Shown here in pieces: positions 47,688 through 57,336 of a stretch of DNA of 64,000 nt. Below the pieces are notes generated by a model. The model worked only from the letters and a program-made list of their open reading frames with translations. It had not been told where the DNA came from and searched no databases. Each line of letters starts with the position of its first letter. Position 1 is the first letter of the stretch. The DNA comes from Prochlorococcus sp. AG-409-D14 (GTDB taxonomy: Bacteria; Cyanobacteriota; Cyanobacteriia; PCC-6307; Cyanobiaceae): assembly GCA_003215895.1 (NCBI GenBank), contig QCJR01000005.1, forward strand, positions 1-64,000, read 5' to 3'. The position numbers and the translations under genes were made by a program.

Positions 47688-49511
47688 ATGCTTGAAATAT
47701 CCGCCAGATTAGAAGAAGCCCTTAATAGAGCTTTCATCAACGTATTTCCCAAAGAGGATCGAAGTCCAAAAACTTCTTCAATACTTACAGGTTCTAATTT
47801 AGTCCCCGCATCCAAGCCGGAATTTGGAGATTTTCAAATAAATTGTGCTTTATCACTGGCAAAAGAACTAAAACAACCTCCTCATGAAATTGCACAACAC
47901 ATAGTTGATCAACTACAAAAAGATAACGATTTCGTTCAAATATGCAATCCACCACTGATTGGAGGTCCAGGTTTCATAAACCTATCTATAAATTCAAAAA
48001 CACTTATATCTGAAATCCATATTCGTCTAAATGATAAAAGATTGGGAGTGCCTCTAAAAAAATTTAGTAGTGAAACAATAGAAGAGGGAAAAAACAATAA
48101 CCGCGTGATTATTGATTTTTCCAGTCCAAATATTGCTAAAGAAATGCATGTTGGGCACTTACGATCAACAATTATCGGAGATTCGTTAGCACGTGTTCTT
48201 GAATTCTGCGGTTATGAAGTCTTGCGACTCAATCATGTGGGAGATTGGGGTACACAATTTGGCATGCTCATCACTCATCTGAAAGAGGTTGTACCAGAGG
48301 CACTCCATACAAAAGATGTAGTGGAAATAAGCGATCTAGTGAATTTCTATCGTCAAGCGAAAAAAAGATTTGATGAAGATCAAATCTTTCAAAATAGATC
48401 TAGAAATGAAGTTGTTAATTTACAAGCAGGTGACCAAGAAAGTCTAATTGCTTGGCAATTACTCTGTAAACAATCCAGAAAAGAATTTCAAAAGATCTAC
48501 GATCGACTTGATATCAATCTGACTGAAAGAGGTGAATCCTTTTATAACAAATATTTAGTAGATGTTATTAATGATTTAAAAAATAAAAATTTACTAATAA
48601 ATGATCAAGGGGCTCAATGTATTTTCCTTGATGGCGTAGTAGGAAAAGACGGGACACCTCAACCAATAATTATTCAAAAAAGTGACGGAGGTTTTAATTA
48701 TGCGACCACTGATTTGGCAGCGATTAAATACAGATTAACTGCCCCTCCGCATGGAGATGGAGCATTCCGATTAATTTATGTCACAGATGCTGGGCAAGCT
48801 TCGCATTTCTCAGGAGTTTTTCAAATTGCAAAGCTTGCAAACTGGGTTCCTACAGATTGTCAAATTGAGCATGTCCCCTTTGGTCTTGTTCAAGGAGAAG
48901 ATGGTAAGAAGTTAAAAACTCGATCAGGAGAAACAATTAGATTAGTGGACCTTCTAGATGAAGCAATTCAACGAGCAAGAGAAGATCTTAAAGATCGTCT
49001 CAACACTGAAAGCAGATCGGAAAATGAAAGTTTTATAGATAAAGTTTCTACGACTGTAGGGATTGCAGCCATCAAGTATGCAGATCTAAGTCAAAATAGA
49101 GTTTCTAATTACCAATTTAGTTTTAATAAGATGCTCTCTTTGCAGGGGAATACAGCACCATATTTACTTTATGCATTGGTACGAATAGCCGGAATATCGC
49201 GCAATGGTGGTGATTTAAATGTATCAAGTCAAAATATTCAGTTCAATGAGCCACAAGAATGGGCCTTGATTCGCAAGCTATTACAACTTGATTGTACTAT
49301 CGCTGAAGTCGAAAAAGAACTGCTTCCTAATCGTCTCTGCGGGTATTTATTTGAATTAAGTCAGGTTTTTAACAGATTCTATGATCAAGTTCCCATTTTA
49401 AAAGCAAGTGATCCTGCAAGAACCAGTAGACTTGCTTTATGCTCTATCACTGCAGATACACTTAAACTGGGAATGAGTTTGTTAGGCATCCCTACTCTGG
49501 AAAGAATGTAA
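47688..49511 (+). CDS. argS: Arginyl-tRNA synthetase
   Basis: A 607-residue class-I aminoacyl-tRNA synthetase. The N-terminal Add1 domain is followed by the HIGH-like [25 protein letters not shown], a Rossmann core ([27 protein letters not shown]) and the degenerate KMSK region [13 protein letters not shown], as in most ArgRS. The C-terminal anticodon-binding helices include the DALR-like [16 protein letters not shown] block. Stop overlaps the hisC start (TAATG). Confidence 0.98.
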   Translation: MLEISARLEEALNRAFINVFPKEDRSPKTSSILTGSNLVPASKPEFGDFQINCALSLAKELKQPPHEIAQHIVDQLQKDNDFVQICNPPLIGGPGFINLSINSKTLISEIHIRLNDKRLGVPLKKFSSETIEEGKNNNRVIIDFSSPNIAKEMHVGHLRSTIIGDSLARVLEFCGYEVLRLNHVGDWGTQFGMLITHLKEVVPEALHTKDVVEISDLVNFYRQAKKRFDEDQIFQNRSRNEVVNLQAGDQESLIAWQLLCKQSRKEFQKIYDRLDINLTERGESFYNKYLVDVINDLKNKNLLINDQGAQCIFLDGVVGKDGTPQPIIIQKSDGGFNYATTDLAAIKYRLTAPPHGDGAFRLIYVTDAGQASHFSGVFQIAKLANWVPTDCQIEHVPFGLVQGEDGKKLKTRSGETIRLVDLLDEAIQRAREDLKDRLNTESRSENESFIDKVSTTVGIAAIKYADLSQNRVSNYQFSFNKMLSLQGNTAPYLLYALVRIAGISRNGGDLNVSSQNIQFNEPQEWALIRKLLQLDCTIAEVEKELLPNRLCGYLFELSQVFNRFYDQVPILKASDPARTSRLALCSITADTLKLGMSLLGIPTLERM

Positions 49512-50626
49512 TGGAAAAAGCAGAGAATTCATTTATTGATCTACCAAATCCCAGGAAAGATATCGAAGATTTACAGCCATATTCTGCACCACTGGAAGGA
49601 AGACGAAATTTATTAAGACTAGACTTTAATGAAAACACTATTGGTCCAAGCCCATTAGTAATTAAATCTCTCAGAAATATAAGAAGAGAGGAAATCTCTA
49701 TTTATCCTGAATACTCAGGTTTAAAAGAAAAAGTCGTAGAAACTCTTATCAAACAAAATGCAAGCGTGAATATAAACTCATCTGAAGTTGGTATTTTTAA
49801 TGGAGTAGACGCAGCAATAAATGCTATTTTTCATGCCTATGGCGATTTAAACGATCTCATGCTAACAACATCGCCTACTTTTGGATATTATACTCCTTGC
49901 GCACAAATGCGAGGAATGAAAATCATCTCAAAACCGTATGAAGGGAAAGATTTTCAATATCCATTCGATAGTATTTGCGAATTCATTACACAAAATAATC
50001 CGAAAATTTTACTCATCTGTAACCCGAATAACCCCACTGGAACAAGATTAAGTCCAGAGAGAATTATAGAGATCACCAAACTTTCATCTAAAACACTAGT
50101 TGTTGTCGATGAACTTTACGAGGCGTTTACAGGTGATAGTGTTCTACCATTTGTGAATTTCCAAAATACACCTAATCTTATTGTATTAAGATCGCTTTCT
50201 AAAACTGCTGGTTTGGCAAGTTTAAGAATTGGATTTGCTATTGGTCATTCTACAGTAATTAATATAGTGAATAGAGTCACTGGTCCTTATGACGTCAACA
50301 GCTTTGCCGTAATCGCTGCTTTTGCAGCACTTAAAGATCACTCCTATATTGATTCGTATGTACATGAAGTGCTTGAGGCTCGTAATTGGATCAAAAATCA
50401 ATTAAAAAAACACCTCGTTAAACATCATATTGATGGAGGAAACTATTTTCTACTTTGGCCAAAATCAAACCCAAAACAAGTTGAGCAAAAGTTAAAGTCA
50501 TCTGGCATTCTAATTAGAAATATGGATAAGAAAAAAAACTTACAAGGCTCTATCAGAGTGAGCATTGGAACAATTAAGCAGATGAAAAGATTCTGGTCAG
50601 CGTTCAAGATTGTCGATGAAGTGTAG
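49511..50626 (+). CDS. hisC: Histidinol-phosphate aminotransferase-like PLP enzyme
   Basis: A 371-residue fold-type-I aminotransferase; histidinol-phosphate aminotransferase makes histidinol-P in histidine synthesis. Typical N-terminus LLRLDFNENTIGPSPLVI, the CNPNNPTGTRLSP block, VVVDELYEAF (Asp for PLP) and Lys in RSLSKTAGLASLRIGFAIG. Translationally coupled to argS by a one-base overlap. Not all homologues act solely in histidine synthesis, but no better alternative is visible. Confidence 0.88.
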   Translation: MEKAENSFIDLPNPRKDIEDLQPYSAPLEGRRNLLRLDFNENTIGPSPLVIKSLRNIRREEISIYPEYSGLKEKVVETLIKQNASVNINSSEVGIFNGVDAAINAIFHAYGDLNDLMLTTSPTFGYYTPCAQMRGMKIISKPYEGKDFQYPFDSICEFITQNNPKILLICNPNNPTGTRLSPERIIEITKLSSKTLVVVDELYEAFTGDSVLPFVNFQNTPNLIVLRSLSKTAGLASLRIGFAIGHSTVINIVNRVTGPYDVNSFAVIAAFAALKDHSYIDSYVHEVLEARNWIKNQLKKHLVKHHIDGGNYFLLWPKSNPKQVEQKLKSSGILIRNMDKKKNLQGSIRVSIGTIKQMKRFWSAFKIVDEV

Positions 50627-50664
50627 TTTAAATTAATTTACAACGTCTATATAATTTAGATAAT

Positions 50665-51261
50665 CTAGGTAGCGTCTGCTATATCCAAGAAATTAGAGAG
50701 TAACTTATGACCAGATTCGGTCAATACACTTTCAGGATGGAATTGTACCCCGTATATGTGCGGATAATCTTTATGAGTTATTCCCATAATTGTTTCATCC
50801 TCTAACCAGGCTATAACTTCTAAGCATTCAGGGAATCCCTCTCTCTCCGCAATTAAGCTATGATATCTAGTTGCTACTAAGGGATTAGGCAAATCTTTGA
50901 ATATTCCTGTACCTCTATGCAAAACATTAGATGTTTTACCATGCATTAATTCATTGGCTCTGATTATTTTTCCACCGAACGCCTGAGTAATAGCTTGATG
51001 ACCAAGACAGACACCAAGAGTTGGTATTTCAATTGATAGCTCAGATAAAATATCCAGACAAACTCCAGATTGATTCGGATCTCCTGGACCAGGAGATAAC
51101 AAAATCGCATCAGGATTTAAATCTGTAATCTCACTGATCGTCAGAGCATCATTACGTTCGACTCTTACTTCTGATGCAATAGGATGCTGAGAAGCTAATT
51201 CGCCCAAATATTGAACGAGGTTATAAGTGAAACTGTCATAATTGTCGATCACCAAAAACAT
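50665..51261 (-). CDS. trpG: Anthranilate/aminodeoxychorismate synthase glutaminase subunit (TrpG/PabA)
   Basis: A 198-residue class-I glutamine amidotransferase supplying ammonia to anthranilate and/or aminodeoxychorismate synthase. Triad: Cys in TLGVCLGHQAI, His and Glu in QFHPESVLTESG. N-terminus MFLVIDNYDSFTYNLVQYLG is typical. Such proteins often serve both tryptophan and folate pathways, so the exact partner is open. Leads the minus-strand series dgkA, ybeY, DUF3285 and prfB, though with separate spacing. Confidence 0.93.
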   Translation of the reverse strand: MFLVIDNYDSFTYNLVQYLGELASQHPIASEVRVERNDALTISEITDLNPDAILLSPGPGDPNQSGVCLDILSELSIEIPTLGVCLGHQAITQAFGGKIIRANELMHGKTSNVLHRGTGIFKDLPNPLVATRYHSLIAEREGFPECLEVIAWLEDETIMGITHKDYPHIYGVQFHPESVLTESGHKLLSNFLDIADAT

Positions 51262-51274
51262 AATTTTTAATCCA

Positions 51275-51733
51275 TTAAATTCCTAACTGTTTAAGTAATG
51301 GAGGAAATAATAATAAAACAGCAATCAGCACCGAACTGATTGAAGCTACTAAAACTGCCCCAGCTGAACAATCTTTAGCAATTTGAGCGAGAGGATGAAA
51401 TCTTTTCCCAATAGCCAAATCAACAACAGATTCAACCGCTGTATTAAGCAATTCAACTACTAACACACTAGTGGCTGTAAGGGCCATTATTGCTAAATCA
51501 CTTTTATTAAGGCCTAAAAAAAAGCTCAAGCCAAACGCACCCAATGCAAAACCAACATGAATCCGAAAATTTCTCTGGGTCGAGAAAGCGTATCTTAAGC
51601 CTTTAGCTGCATATAAAAAGCTAGTTGGTAAATTTTTAGCTATCTTCCATGATGATCTTTTACTGGGTCTTTGAAGAGTTTTAGACCTGCCCCCAATTTC
51701 TCTCTCAGAGTCATTGGATATCTCAGTAACCAT
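51275..51733 (-). CDS. dgkA: Diacylglycerol/undecaprenol kinase (DgkA family)
   Basis: A 152-residue integral membrane kinase that phosphorylates undecaprenol or diacylglycerol. A hydrophilic N-terminal ~40 residues precede the family core: ATGLRYAF-like AAKGLRYAFSTQRNFRIHVG, then ELLNTAVESVVDLAIG with the conserved Glu residues, and FHPLAQIAKDCSAGAVLVAS. Three TM segments. Sits 13 bp upstream of trpG in the minus-strand gene row. Confidence 0.92.
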   Translation of the reverse strand: MVTEISNDSEREIGGRSKTLQRPSKRSSWKIAKNLPTSFLYAAKGLRYAFSTQRNFRIHVGFALGAFGLSFFLGLNKSDLAIMALTATSVLVVELLNTAVESVVDLAIGKRFHPLAQIAKDCSAGAVLVASISSVLIAVLLLFPPLLKQLGI

Positions 51734-51758
51734 ATTTGTAAACCTTCAACTCTTTATT

Positions 51759-52313
51759 TTAAAGAATACCTCTAATATCAAGAAGTTGCTCTTGAATCAA
51801 AAGCATTTTATTAAGGCTCTCTTCATCACCATGGTCCCAACCCAAAAGGTGTAAGAGACCATGAGTAGCAAGCCATCTAAGTTCTCTAAATAAATCAGCA
51901 TTATTATCTTTGGCTTGCCTTATTGCTGTCGGGACTGAGATAACTATGTCACCCAATTCGATACATTCATTACTTACTCCAAAAAAGGTCTCATCAATCA
52001 TGGGAAATGACAGCACATCTGTACTTTTTGATTGCCCGAGCCAGGTATAATTCAAATCAAGAATTTTCTTATCATTAGTTAATTCCAACCCCAAGCTAAA
52101 TTGAGACGCATTTAGAACTATTTCCGGACACTTAAATGCTGAATTTACTTGTATGAATCTAATCCAACTTCCTATTTCCTCAATCCATTGACTTGGATTT
52201 TTCATCAAATCCAAAGACTCACTGTTCACAAAAACATCTAAATCTTGAACCGGGAAGGGTGTAAAAGAAAGGTCAACATCCAATTTAGAAAAGCTACTCG
52301 AAAAATTCTCCAT
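51759..52313 (-). CDS. ybeY: Endoribonuclease YbeY (16S rRNA maturation factor)
   Basis: A 184-residue zinc-dependent single-strand endoribonuclease. The signature HGLLHLLGWDH (HxxxHxxxxxH) is intact near the C-terminus, preceded by LNYTWLGQSKSTDVLSFPM and ELGDIVISVPTAIRQA. ATG at 52313 lies 4 bp after the upstream DUF3285 stop; a TTG at 52343 inside the neighbour is rejected. Confidence 0.93.
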   Translation of the reverse strand: MENFSSSFSKLDVDLSFTPFPVQDLDVFVNSESLDLMKNPSQWIEEIGSWIRFIQVNSAFKCPEIVLNASQFSLGLELTNDKKILDLNYTWLGQSKSTDVLSFPMIDETFFGVSNECIELGDIVISVPTAIRQAKDNNADLFRELRWLATHGLLHLLGWDHGDEESLNKMLLIQEQLLDIRGIL

Positions 52314-52317
52314 AAAG

Positions 52318-52509
52318 TTATTGAGGAATATGAGGTTTTCCAAGAACAGCCACTAAAAGAATAAATCCCAGGAAACCGAAAGCTGTTAAGCCAAAATGAG
52401 AAAGGCTTTGACTACCTTTCCGAACCATATTTTTCATCGCAAGTTTGACAAAACTTGGAGGTGGAGTTGCTTTCTTGGTGAGGTCATCAGAAATCATTTT
52501 TTTATTCAT
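52318..52509 (-). CDS. DUF3285 small membrane protein
   Basis: A 63-residue cyanobacterial protein with a conserved cytoplasmic segment PPPSFVKLAMKNMVRKGSQS and one C-terminal TM helix (FGLTAFGFLGFILLVAVL). The PPPS/KLAMKNMVRKG pattern is the DUF3285 signature; function unknown. It sits between prfB (11 bp) and ybeY (4 bp) on the same strand and probably belongs to their transcript. Confidence 0.85.
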   Translation of the reverse strand: MNKKMISDDLTKKATPPPSFVKLAMKNMVRKGSQSLSHFGLTAFGFLGFILLVAVLGKPHIPQ

Positions 52510-52520
52510 ATCCAGTTGAT

Positions 52521-53631
52521 TTATGATTCTTCAATATTTTGCCTTAAAAGAGACTGAATAAATATATCTATTTCCCCATTCATTACTGAATCTACATCTG
52601 TTGTCTCTTGTTCAGTACGTAAGTCCTTTACCATTTGATAAGGGTGAAAAACATAATTTCTAATTTGATTGCCCCATGCAGCCTCAACAATATCCCCTCT
52701 GATATCTGCAATCTCTGCAGCCCTTTGCTCTACTGCTATTACCATCAATTTTGATTTTAGAAGAGCCATTGCTTTGTCTTTATTTTGAAGCTGTGATCTT
52801 TCTTGTGTACATCGAACGGCAATACCTGTAGGCACATGGAGAATCCGAACTGCAGTTTCAACTTTATTTACATTTTGTCCTCCTGCTCCACCTGAGCGAC
52901 TTGTCGTGATTTCTAAATCTTTTTCAGGGATTTCAAGTTCAACCTCTTCATCCAGTTTAGGCATAACTTCAACTCCAGCGAAACTGGTTTGTCGCTTTCC
53001 ATTTGCATTGAAAGGAGAAATTCTGACTAAACGATGGGTCCCCTTTTCATTTTGTAAAAAACCATATGCGTATAAACCTTCTATTTCGATGGTCACACTT
53101 TTAATTCCCGCTTCCTCTCCCTCTGACAGTTCATTAATAATTACTTTCATACCATTGTTTTCAGCCCAACGGGTATACATCCGTAGAAGCATTTGGGCCC
53201 AATCTTGAGCATCAGTTCCTCCAGCACCAGCATTAATTGAGAGAACTGCACCCTCCTTATCATAAGTGCCACTTAAGAGACGCTCCATCTCCCAACGTTC
53301 AAGTTCTTGCTTTAATTTCTCAAGTACATGGTGAGCCTCAGCAAGCATTTCTTCATCAGGATCTAACTCATAAAGCTCTAACGAAAGATTTGCGTCCTCA
53401 ATAGAACCTCTCCATGTAATGAGTTTTTCTAACTCTGCTTTAACCTCATCAAGTTGACGCATCTGTTTTTGTGCATTTTTGGGATCGTTCCAAAAATCAG
53501 GTTGCGATGCAACTTGCTCTAAGTCCTTTTTTCTAGCTAGCAATGCAGGTTCGTCAAAGACAATCCTGGGCTGTACCCAGGCGAGCAGTCAATAAAGAAA
53601 GGTCTCTTTTAAAATCAGTCAGGTCTTGCAA
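52521..53631 (-). CDS. prfB: Peptide chain release factor 2, made by programmed +1 frameshift
   Basis: Terminates translation at UAA/UGA. The 0-frame starts at TTG 53631 and encodes 25 residues matching the RF2 N-terminus ([14 protein letters not shown] then RLGTAQDCL) before an in-frame UGA at 53556-53554. The slip site CTTTGAC is the classical one: the ribosome moves +1 on CUU and continues as [14 protein letters not shown] through 344 more residues, giving 369 in total, the normal RF2 length. Signatures SPFNANGKR (SPF codon-recognition motif) and [11 protein letters not shown] (GGQ catalytic motif) are present. Low RF2 levels favour the shift, an autoregulatory loop. Confidence 0.95.
53551..53580 (-). 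promoter_or_regulatory. prfB programmed frameshift site with upstream hairpin
   Basis: On the minus strand the slip site CUU UGA C (53559-53553) is preceded by an AGGA Shine-Dalgarno-like element 4 nt upstream, in place of the E. coli AGGGGG, and by a perfect CTGGG/CCCAG hairpin (53580-53566, loop TACAG). Elements of this kind stimulate +1 slippage. Confidence 0.8.
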
Positions 53632-53689
53632 ACGAGGTAATAGAATTAATACATTAAAAGCTATCAGCATATCAACCCAAAAACTATAA

Positions 53690-53980
53690 ATGAACAGATC
53701 AATTCACGATTCAGGCATAACTACAGTGGAAATATACACTTGGAGATTTTGCCCATTTTGCCTACGTGCCAAAGCACTACTAAATGAGAAAGGAGTTCAA
53801 TTCACAGAATATTCTATTGATGGAGACAATGATGCAAGGACAAAAATGTCTGAAAGAGCAGGAGGTCGCAGAACTGTTCCACAAATTTTTATTAATGGAG
53901 AAAGTATTGGAGGTTGCGACGAGCTCTACGAACTTGAGAGCAATAACGAATTAAATGAACTGATTGGAATTAGAAATTGA
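53690..53980 (+). CDS. grxC: Glutaredoxin
   Basis: A 96-residue dithiol glutaredoxin with a thioredoxin fold. The active site is CPFC (FCPFCLRAKALLNEKG), the cis-Pro region is GGRRTVPQIFINGE, and the glutathione-binding GGCDELYELE follows. ATG start. It lies 3 bp ahead of gshB, so glutathione synthesis and its redox carrier share one transcript. Confidence 0.95.
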   Translation: MNRSIHDSGITTVEIYTWRFCPFCLRAKALLNEKGVQFTEYSIDGDNDARTKMSERAGGRRTVPQIFINGESIGGCDELYELESNNELNELIGIRN

Positions 53981-53983
53981 TTC

Positions 53984-54913
53984 ATGAAGCAACTATTTGT
54001 TCTAGATCCAATTGAGAATATTAATCCCCAAAAGGATTCATCAGCAGCACTTATGCAAGCCGCATCTAGGGCTAAAATAGATGTTTGGATCTGTACTCCT
54101 TCTGACCTGCAAGCCCGAGGGGACGATGCATGGGTAGTTTCTAATAAAGTCACTTGTGAACCATGGATCACTGTCCATTCATCTCAAAGCCTTCCTTTAA
54201 GAGATTTCTCATGCATTTGGATGCGCAAAGACCCCCCTGTTGATGAGGCTTTTTTATACGCAACTCATTTATTAGAAGTTGCAGAAAGAGATGGTGTAAA
54301 TGTAATTAATAAGCCTGCATCACTTAGAGCTTGGAATGAAAAGTTAGGAGCTTTAAGGTTTAGTGATTTAATGGCTCCCACTCTTGTCGCGAGTCGGGTG
54401 GAGCAATTAATTACATTTGCAAAAGAGTACGGAGAAGTTGTTTTGAAGCCACTTGGAGGGAAAGGCGGGCAAGGAGTTATACGAATTGCAAAGGACGCCC
54501 CAGGTTTAGAGGCATTACTCGAATTGGTTACTTCACAAGAACATTTACCAGTTATGATGCAACAATTTTTGCCAGAAGTAATAAATGGCGATAAAAGAAT
54601 CCTTTTGGTTAATGGAGAGCCATTAGGTGCAATTAATAGACGTCCAAAAAAAGGAGACTTCAGAAGCAACCTCGCTTTAGGTGGAAAGGCTGAGATAACT
54701 AAATTAACTCCTAAAGAAATAGAGATATGTGATCAAATAAAGCCTGCTTTACAAGATGAAGGGCTATTTTTTGTTGGTATAGATGTTATTGGAGGGATGC
54801 TAAGTGAGATTAATGTTACGAGCCCAACTGGTATTAGAGAAGTAGAAAACCTAATGAATGTTCCATTAGCAGATCAAGTAATTGATTATCTTATTGATCA
54901 TTTGAACAATTAA
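53984..54913 (+). CDS. gshB: Glutathione synthetase
   Basis: Joins gamma-glutamylcysteine and glycine using ATP. The 309-residue bacterial-type enzyme has the N-terminal substrate domain ([20 protein letters not shown]), the ATP-grasp fold with [20 protein letters not shown] and [17 protein letters not shown], and the Mg/ATP site [13 protein letters not shown]. Directly follows grxC; its 3' end overlaps the convergent menF by 23 bp. No gshA is in the window. Confidence 0.96.
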   Translation: MKQLFVLDPIENINPQKDSSAALMQAASRAKIDVWICTPSDLQARGDDAWVVSNKVTCEPWITVHSSQSLPLRDFSCIWMRKDPPVDEAFLYATHLLEVAERDGVNVINKPASLRAWNEKLGALRFSDLMAPTLVASRVEQLITFAKEYGEVVLKPLGGKGGQGVIRIAKDAPGLEALLELVTSQEHLPVMMQQFLPEVINGDKRILLVNGEPLGAINRRPKKGDFRSNLALGGKAEITKLTPKEIEICDQIKPALQDEGLFFVGIDVIGGMLSEINVTSPTGIREVENLMNVPLADQVIDYLIDHLNN

Positions 54914-56291
54914 CCCTATCTAAATTTAATTGATTTCTTAAAACTTCAAATTTCAAAGCCACCTCTTGGATTTCCCCCTCAACAGTTGAGCCTTTTACTA
55001 GGCCAGCACCAGCAAACAATTTAAGTTCATATCCTCTTACATGTCCGTAACGAATGGCTACCCTAAATTCTGAGTTTTGATTTTTATCTATCCATCCAAT
55101 TGGAGAAGCATATGTTTGACGGTCAAATGGTTCCAAAGCTCTCAACCAACTCAAAGATTTACTCAAAGGCAATCCAGCAACTGCAGGAGTTGGATGAAGA
55201 GCTTCAACTAAGTCAAGAGGAGATTTTCCTTTAACACATGCTTGAATAAGAGTATGTAAATGAATTAAATGGCCTTGAGTAATTAATTTTGGTTGAGGGG
55301 AAGGACTTGCTTTAATACCTTTTCTTAAAAGTTGTTCGACAATAGAGTTAACTACAAAATGGTGTTCTCTTAAATCTTTAGAAGATGCAAGTAATTCTTT
55401 TCCATCATCACCCTTTTTTGCAGTCCCAGCCAAAGCATCGATTAGTAATTGATTTTGATTGAGACTGATCAATCTCTCAGGTGATGCACCAAAAAATGAC
55501 TCATCATAATTTTTTTGCCATAGGAATCGACAACTATTAGTTTGCTGAACTCTTAGGCGAGCAAGTAAGTTCAGCGGATCTAATGGTTTTCTAAGAAAAA
55601 GGCGTTGTCTAGTAGCCAATACAAGCTTATCCAAATCACCTGCATTGATTAATTCGATCCCTTTAGCTAACGCATCTCGATATTGAGATTTCCAATCATT
55701 AGAAAAATTATCGACTAAAAAATTTTCTTTTAGATCATAGAAAATTCGGACTTGTGATCTATTTATCTTTTCTCGCATTAACCATAATCTTTCTACGGAT
55801 TCACGAACATCTGAAGGATTTAGGGCAACTGAATTCAAGCGTAACCATGTCAATCCATCTTTTGCAGTTAATTGCCACTTAGGCAAAACTGCCTGAAGGG
55901 AAAATTTATCATCTATTGATTTTTCATTACTCTTAATTTGATCAAAAAATGAAAATGAAAATAGAATCCTTGATGCTGAAAATGCTGGACTTGGAGAAGC
56001 ATCTATTAATCGAGTAAAAATCTCATCGCTAAACCTTTGTGCATTTTCAAACCTCTTTGGTCCAGATAAATCCAAAGACTGGCAATGTCCTCCGGCAGAA
56101 ATGCACAATTCGGGAGATAGATCCCAAAGAAATCTAAACTGATGTTTTTCAGCAATTAAAGGTAATGTCGTTAAAGGGTCTGTTTGACTTACTGGAACAG
56201 AAATGCTCAAGATACATTCATCAACTTTTCGTTCACTCCAATCACGAAGAGAACTAACTAAAAGCTCACTAAAGACAGGTTCTAAATTCAT
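54891..56291 (-). CDS. menF: Isochorismate synthase MenF
   Basis: Converts chorismate to isochorismate, the entry to phylloquinone (vitamin K1) synthesis. The 466-residue chorismate-utilising enzyme has a divergent N-terminal half and a conserved C-terminal catalytic part: [39 protein letters not shown], the [14 protein letters not shown] region, [19 protein letters not shown] and [18 protein letters not shown] at 56291 is preferred over a TTG two codons earlier. Divergent from menA-menC-menE. Confidence 0.93.
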   Translation of the reverse strand: MNLEPVFSELLVSSLRDWSERKVDECILSISVPVSQTDPLTTLPLIAEKHQFRFLWDLSPELCISAGGHCQSLDLSGPKRFENAQRFSDEIFTRLIDASPSPAFSASRILFSFSFFDQIKSNEKSIDDKFSLQAVLPKWQLTAKDGLTWLRLNSVALNPSDVRESVERLWLMREKINRSQVRIFYDLKENFLVDNFSNDWKSQYRDALAKGIELINAGDLDKLVLATRQRLFLRKPLDPLNLLARLRVQQTNSCRFLWQKNYDESFFGASPERLISLNQNQLLIDALAGTAKKGDDGKELLASSKDLREHHFVVNSIVEQLLRKGIKASPSPQPKLITQGHLIHLHTLIQACVKGKSPLDLVEALHPTPAVAGLPLSKSLSWLRALEPFDRQTYASPIGWIDKNQNSEFRVAIRYGHVRGYELKLFAGAGLVKGSTVEGEIQEVALKFEVLRNQLNLDRVNCSNDQ

Positions 56292-56393
56292 AACCAATTA
56301 GAGCCTTTAGACATAAATAAACCAATACAGGAACTGCTGCCTAGTCTTAAGGAAAGAACCAAGAAACAACCAGAACAGCAGGTTATTTTATCA

Positions 56394-57317
56394 GTGAAGT
56401 CTTCTACAACTGAAAAGAAACATCTTTGGCAAGCTGCAATTAAGTGGCCTTTATATTCAGTCGCAATAATGCCTGTGATTTTATCTGCAGCATGGGAGCT
56501 AGGAAATAGCGGCAATATTCGTCTAGGGCAATTCATCGGTTTTCTAATTGCCTCTATCTTGATTTTGCTTTGGGAAAATCTTACCAATGATCTTTTTGAC
56601 GATGAAACTGGTGTTGACAAATACAAATTCCACTCCGTAGTCGCTTTAACGGGTAATAAAACCACTGTAAGTCGAGTTGCATATTTTTCTCTTTTATTAG
56701 GTTTATTTATTATATTTATCCTTGCTCTAAGAAGTAAAATAACAGTACTTTTTCTGGTCTTAATTTGTTGTTTCCTTGGATATTTATATCAAGGGCCACC
56801 ATTTAGGCTGGGATACAAGGGGTTAGGAGAACCCCTCTGCTGGATTGCCTTTGGGCCGCTGGCTACAGCTGCAGCACTAATTGTTGTTTCTCCAAAATCT
56901 AATTTTCATTCCATCCCCTGGGGAACAGCGCTGATGGTTGGGGCAGGTCCGGCGATGGCGACCACTTTGGTTCTATTCTGTTCGCATTTTCATCAAATCA
57001 ATCAAGATGCTGCTGTTGGTAAAAAATCACCCTTAGTTATTTTAGGCACTCATCGAGCGGCAGAATTTTTACCGTGGTTGGTTGGTCTAATATTTTCATT
57101 AGAATTATTACCAGTATTAATTGGAATATGGCCAATAACGACTCTTATATGTTTAATTAGCCTTCCTTCAGGTGTAGATCTTATCAAATTAATTAAAAGA
57201 CATCACAACCAACCTGAGCGTATTAAAAACAGTAAGTTTTTAGCTTTACGCTTTCAGACAATAAATGGTTTATGCTTGAGTACAGGTTTTGCTGTATCCT
57301 CATTTTTTTATAATTAA
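56394..57317 (+). CDS. menA: 2-Carboxy-1,4-naphthoquinone phytyltransferase MenA
   Basis: A 307-residue UbiA-superfamily prenyltransferase attaching the phytyl chain in phylloquinone synthesis (the product serves PSI A1). Eight or so TM helices; the first Asp-rich motif is LWENLTNDLFDDETGVDK (NDxxD) near residue 65, the second lies around FCSHFHQINQDAAVGKKS. GTG start at 56394. Heads a plus-strand men operon with menC 19 bp downstream. Confidence 0.94.
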   Translation: MKSSTTEKKHLWQAAIKWPLYSVAIMPVILSAAWELGNSGNIRLGQFIGFLIASILILLWENLTNDLFDDETGVDKYKFHSVVALTGNKTTVSRVAYFSLLLGLFIIFILALRSKITVLFLVLICCFLGYLYQGPPFRLGYKGLGEPLCWIAFGPLATAAALIVVSPKSNFHSIPWGTALMVGAGPAMATTLVLFCSHFHQINQDAAVGKKSPLVILGTHRAAEFLPWLVGLIFSLELLPVLIGIWPITTLICLISLPSGVDLIKLIKRHHNQPERIKNSKFLALRFQTINGLCLSTGFAVSSFFYN

Positions 57318-57336
57318 TTTTTGATTTTCTTAAATC

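Noticed and set aside
54265..54669. 134-codon antisense frame in gshB
   Set aside because: Shadow of the ATP-grasp region; no start signal or recognisable fold.
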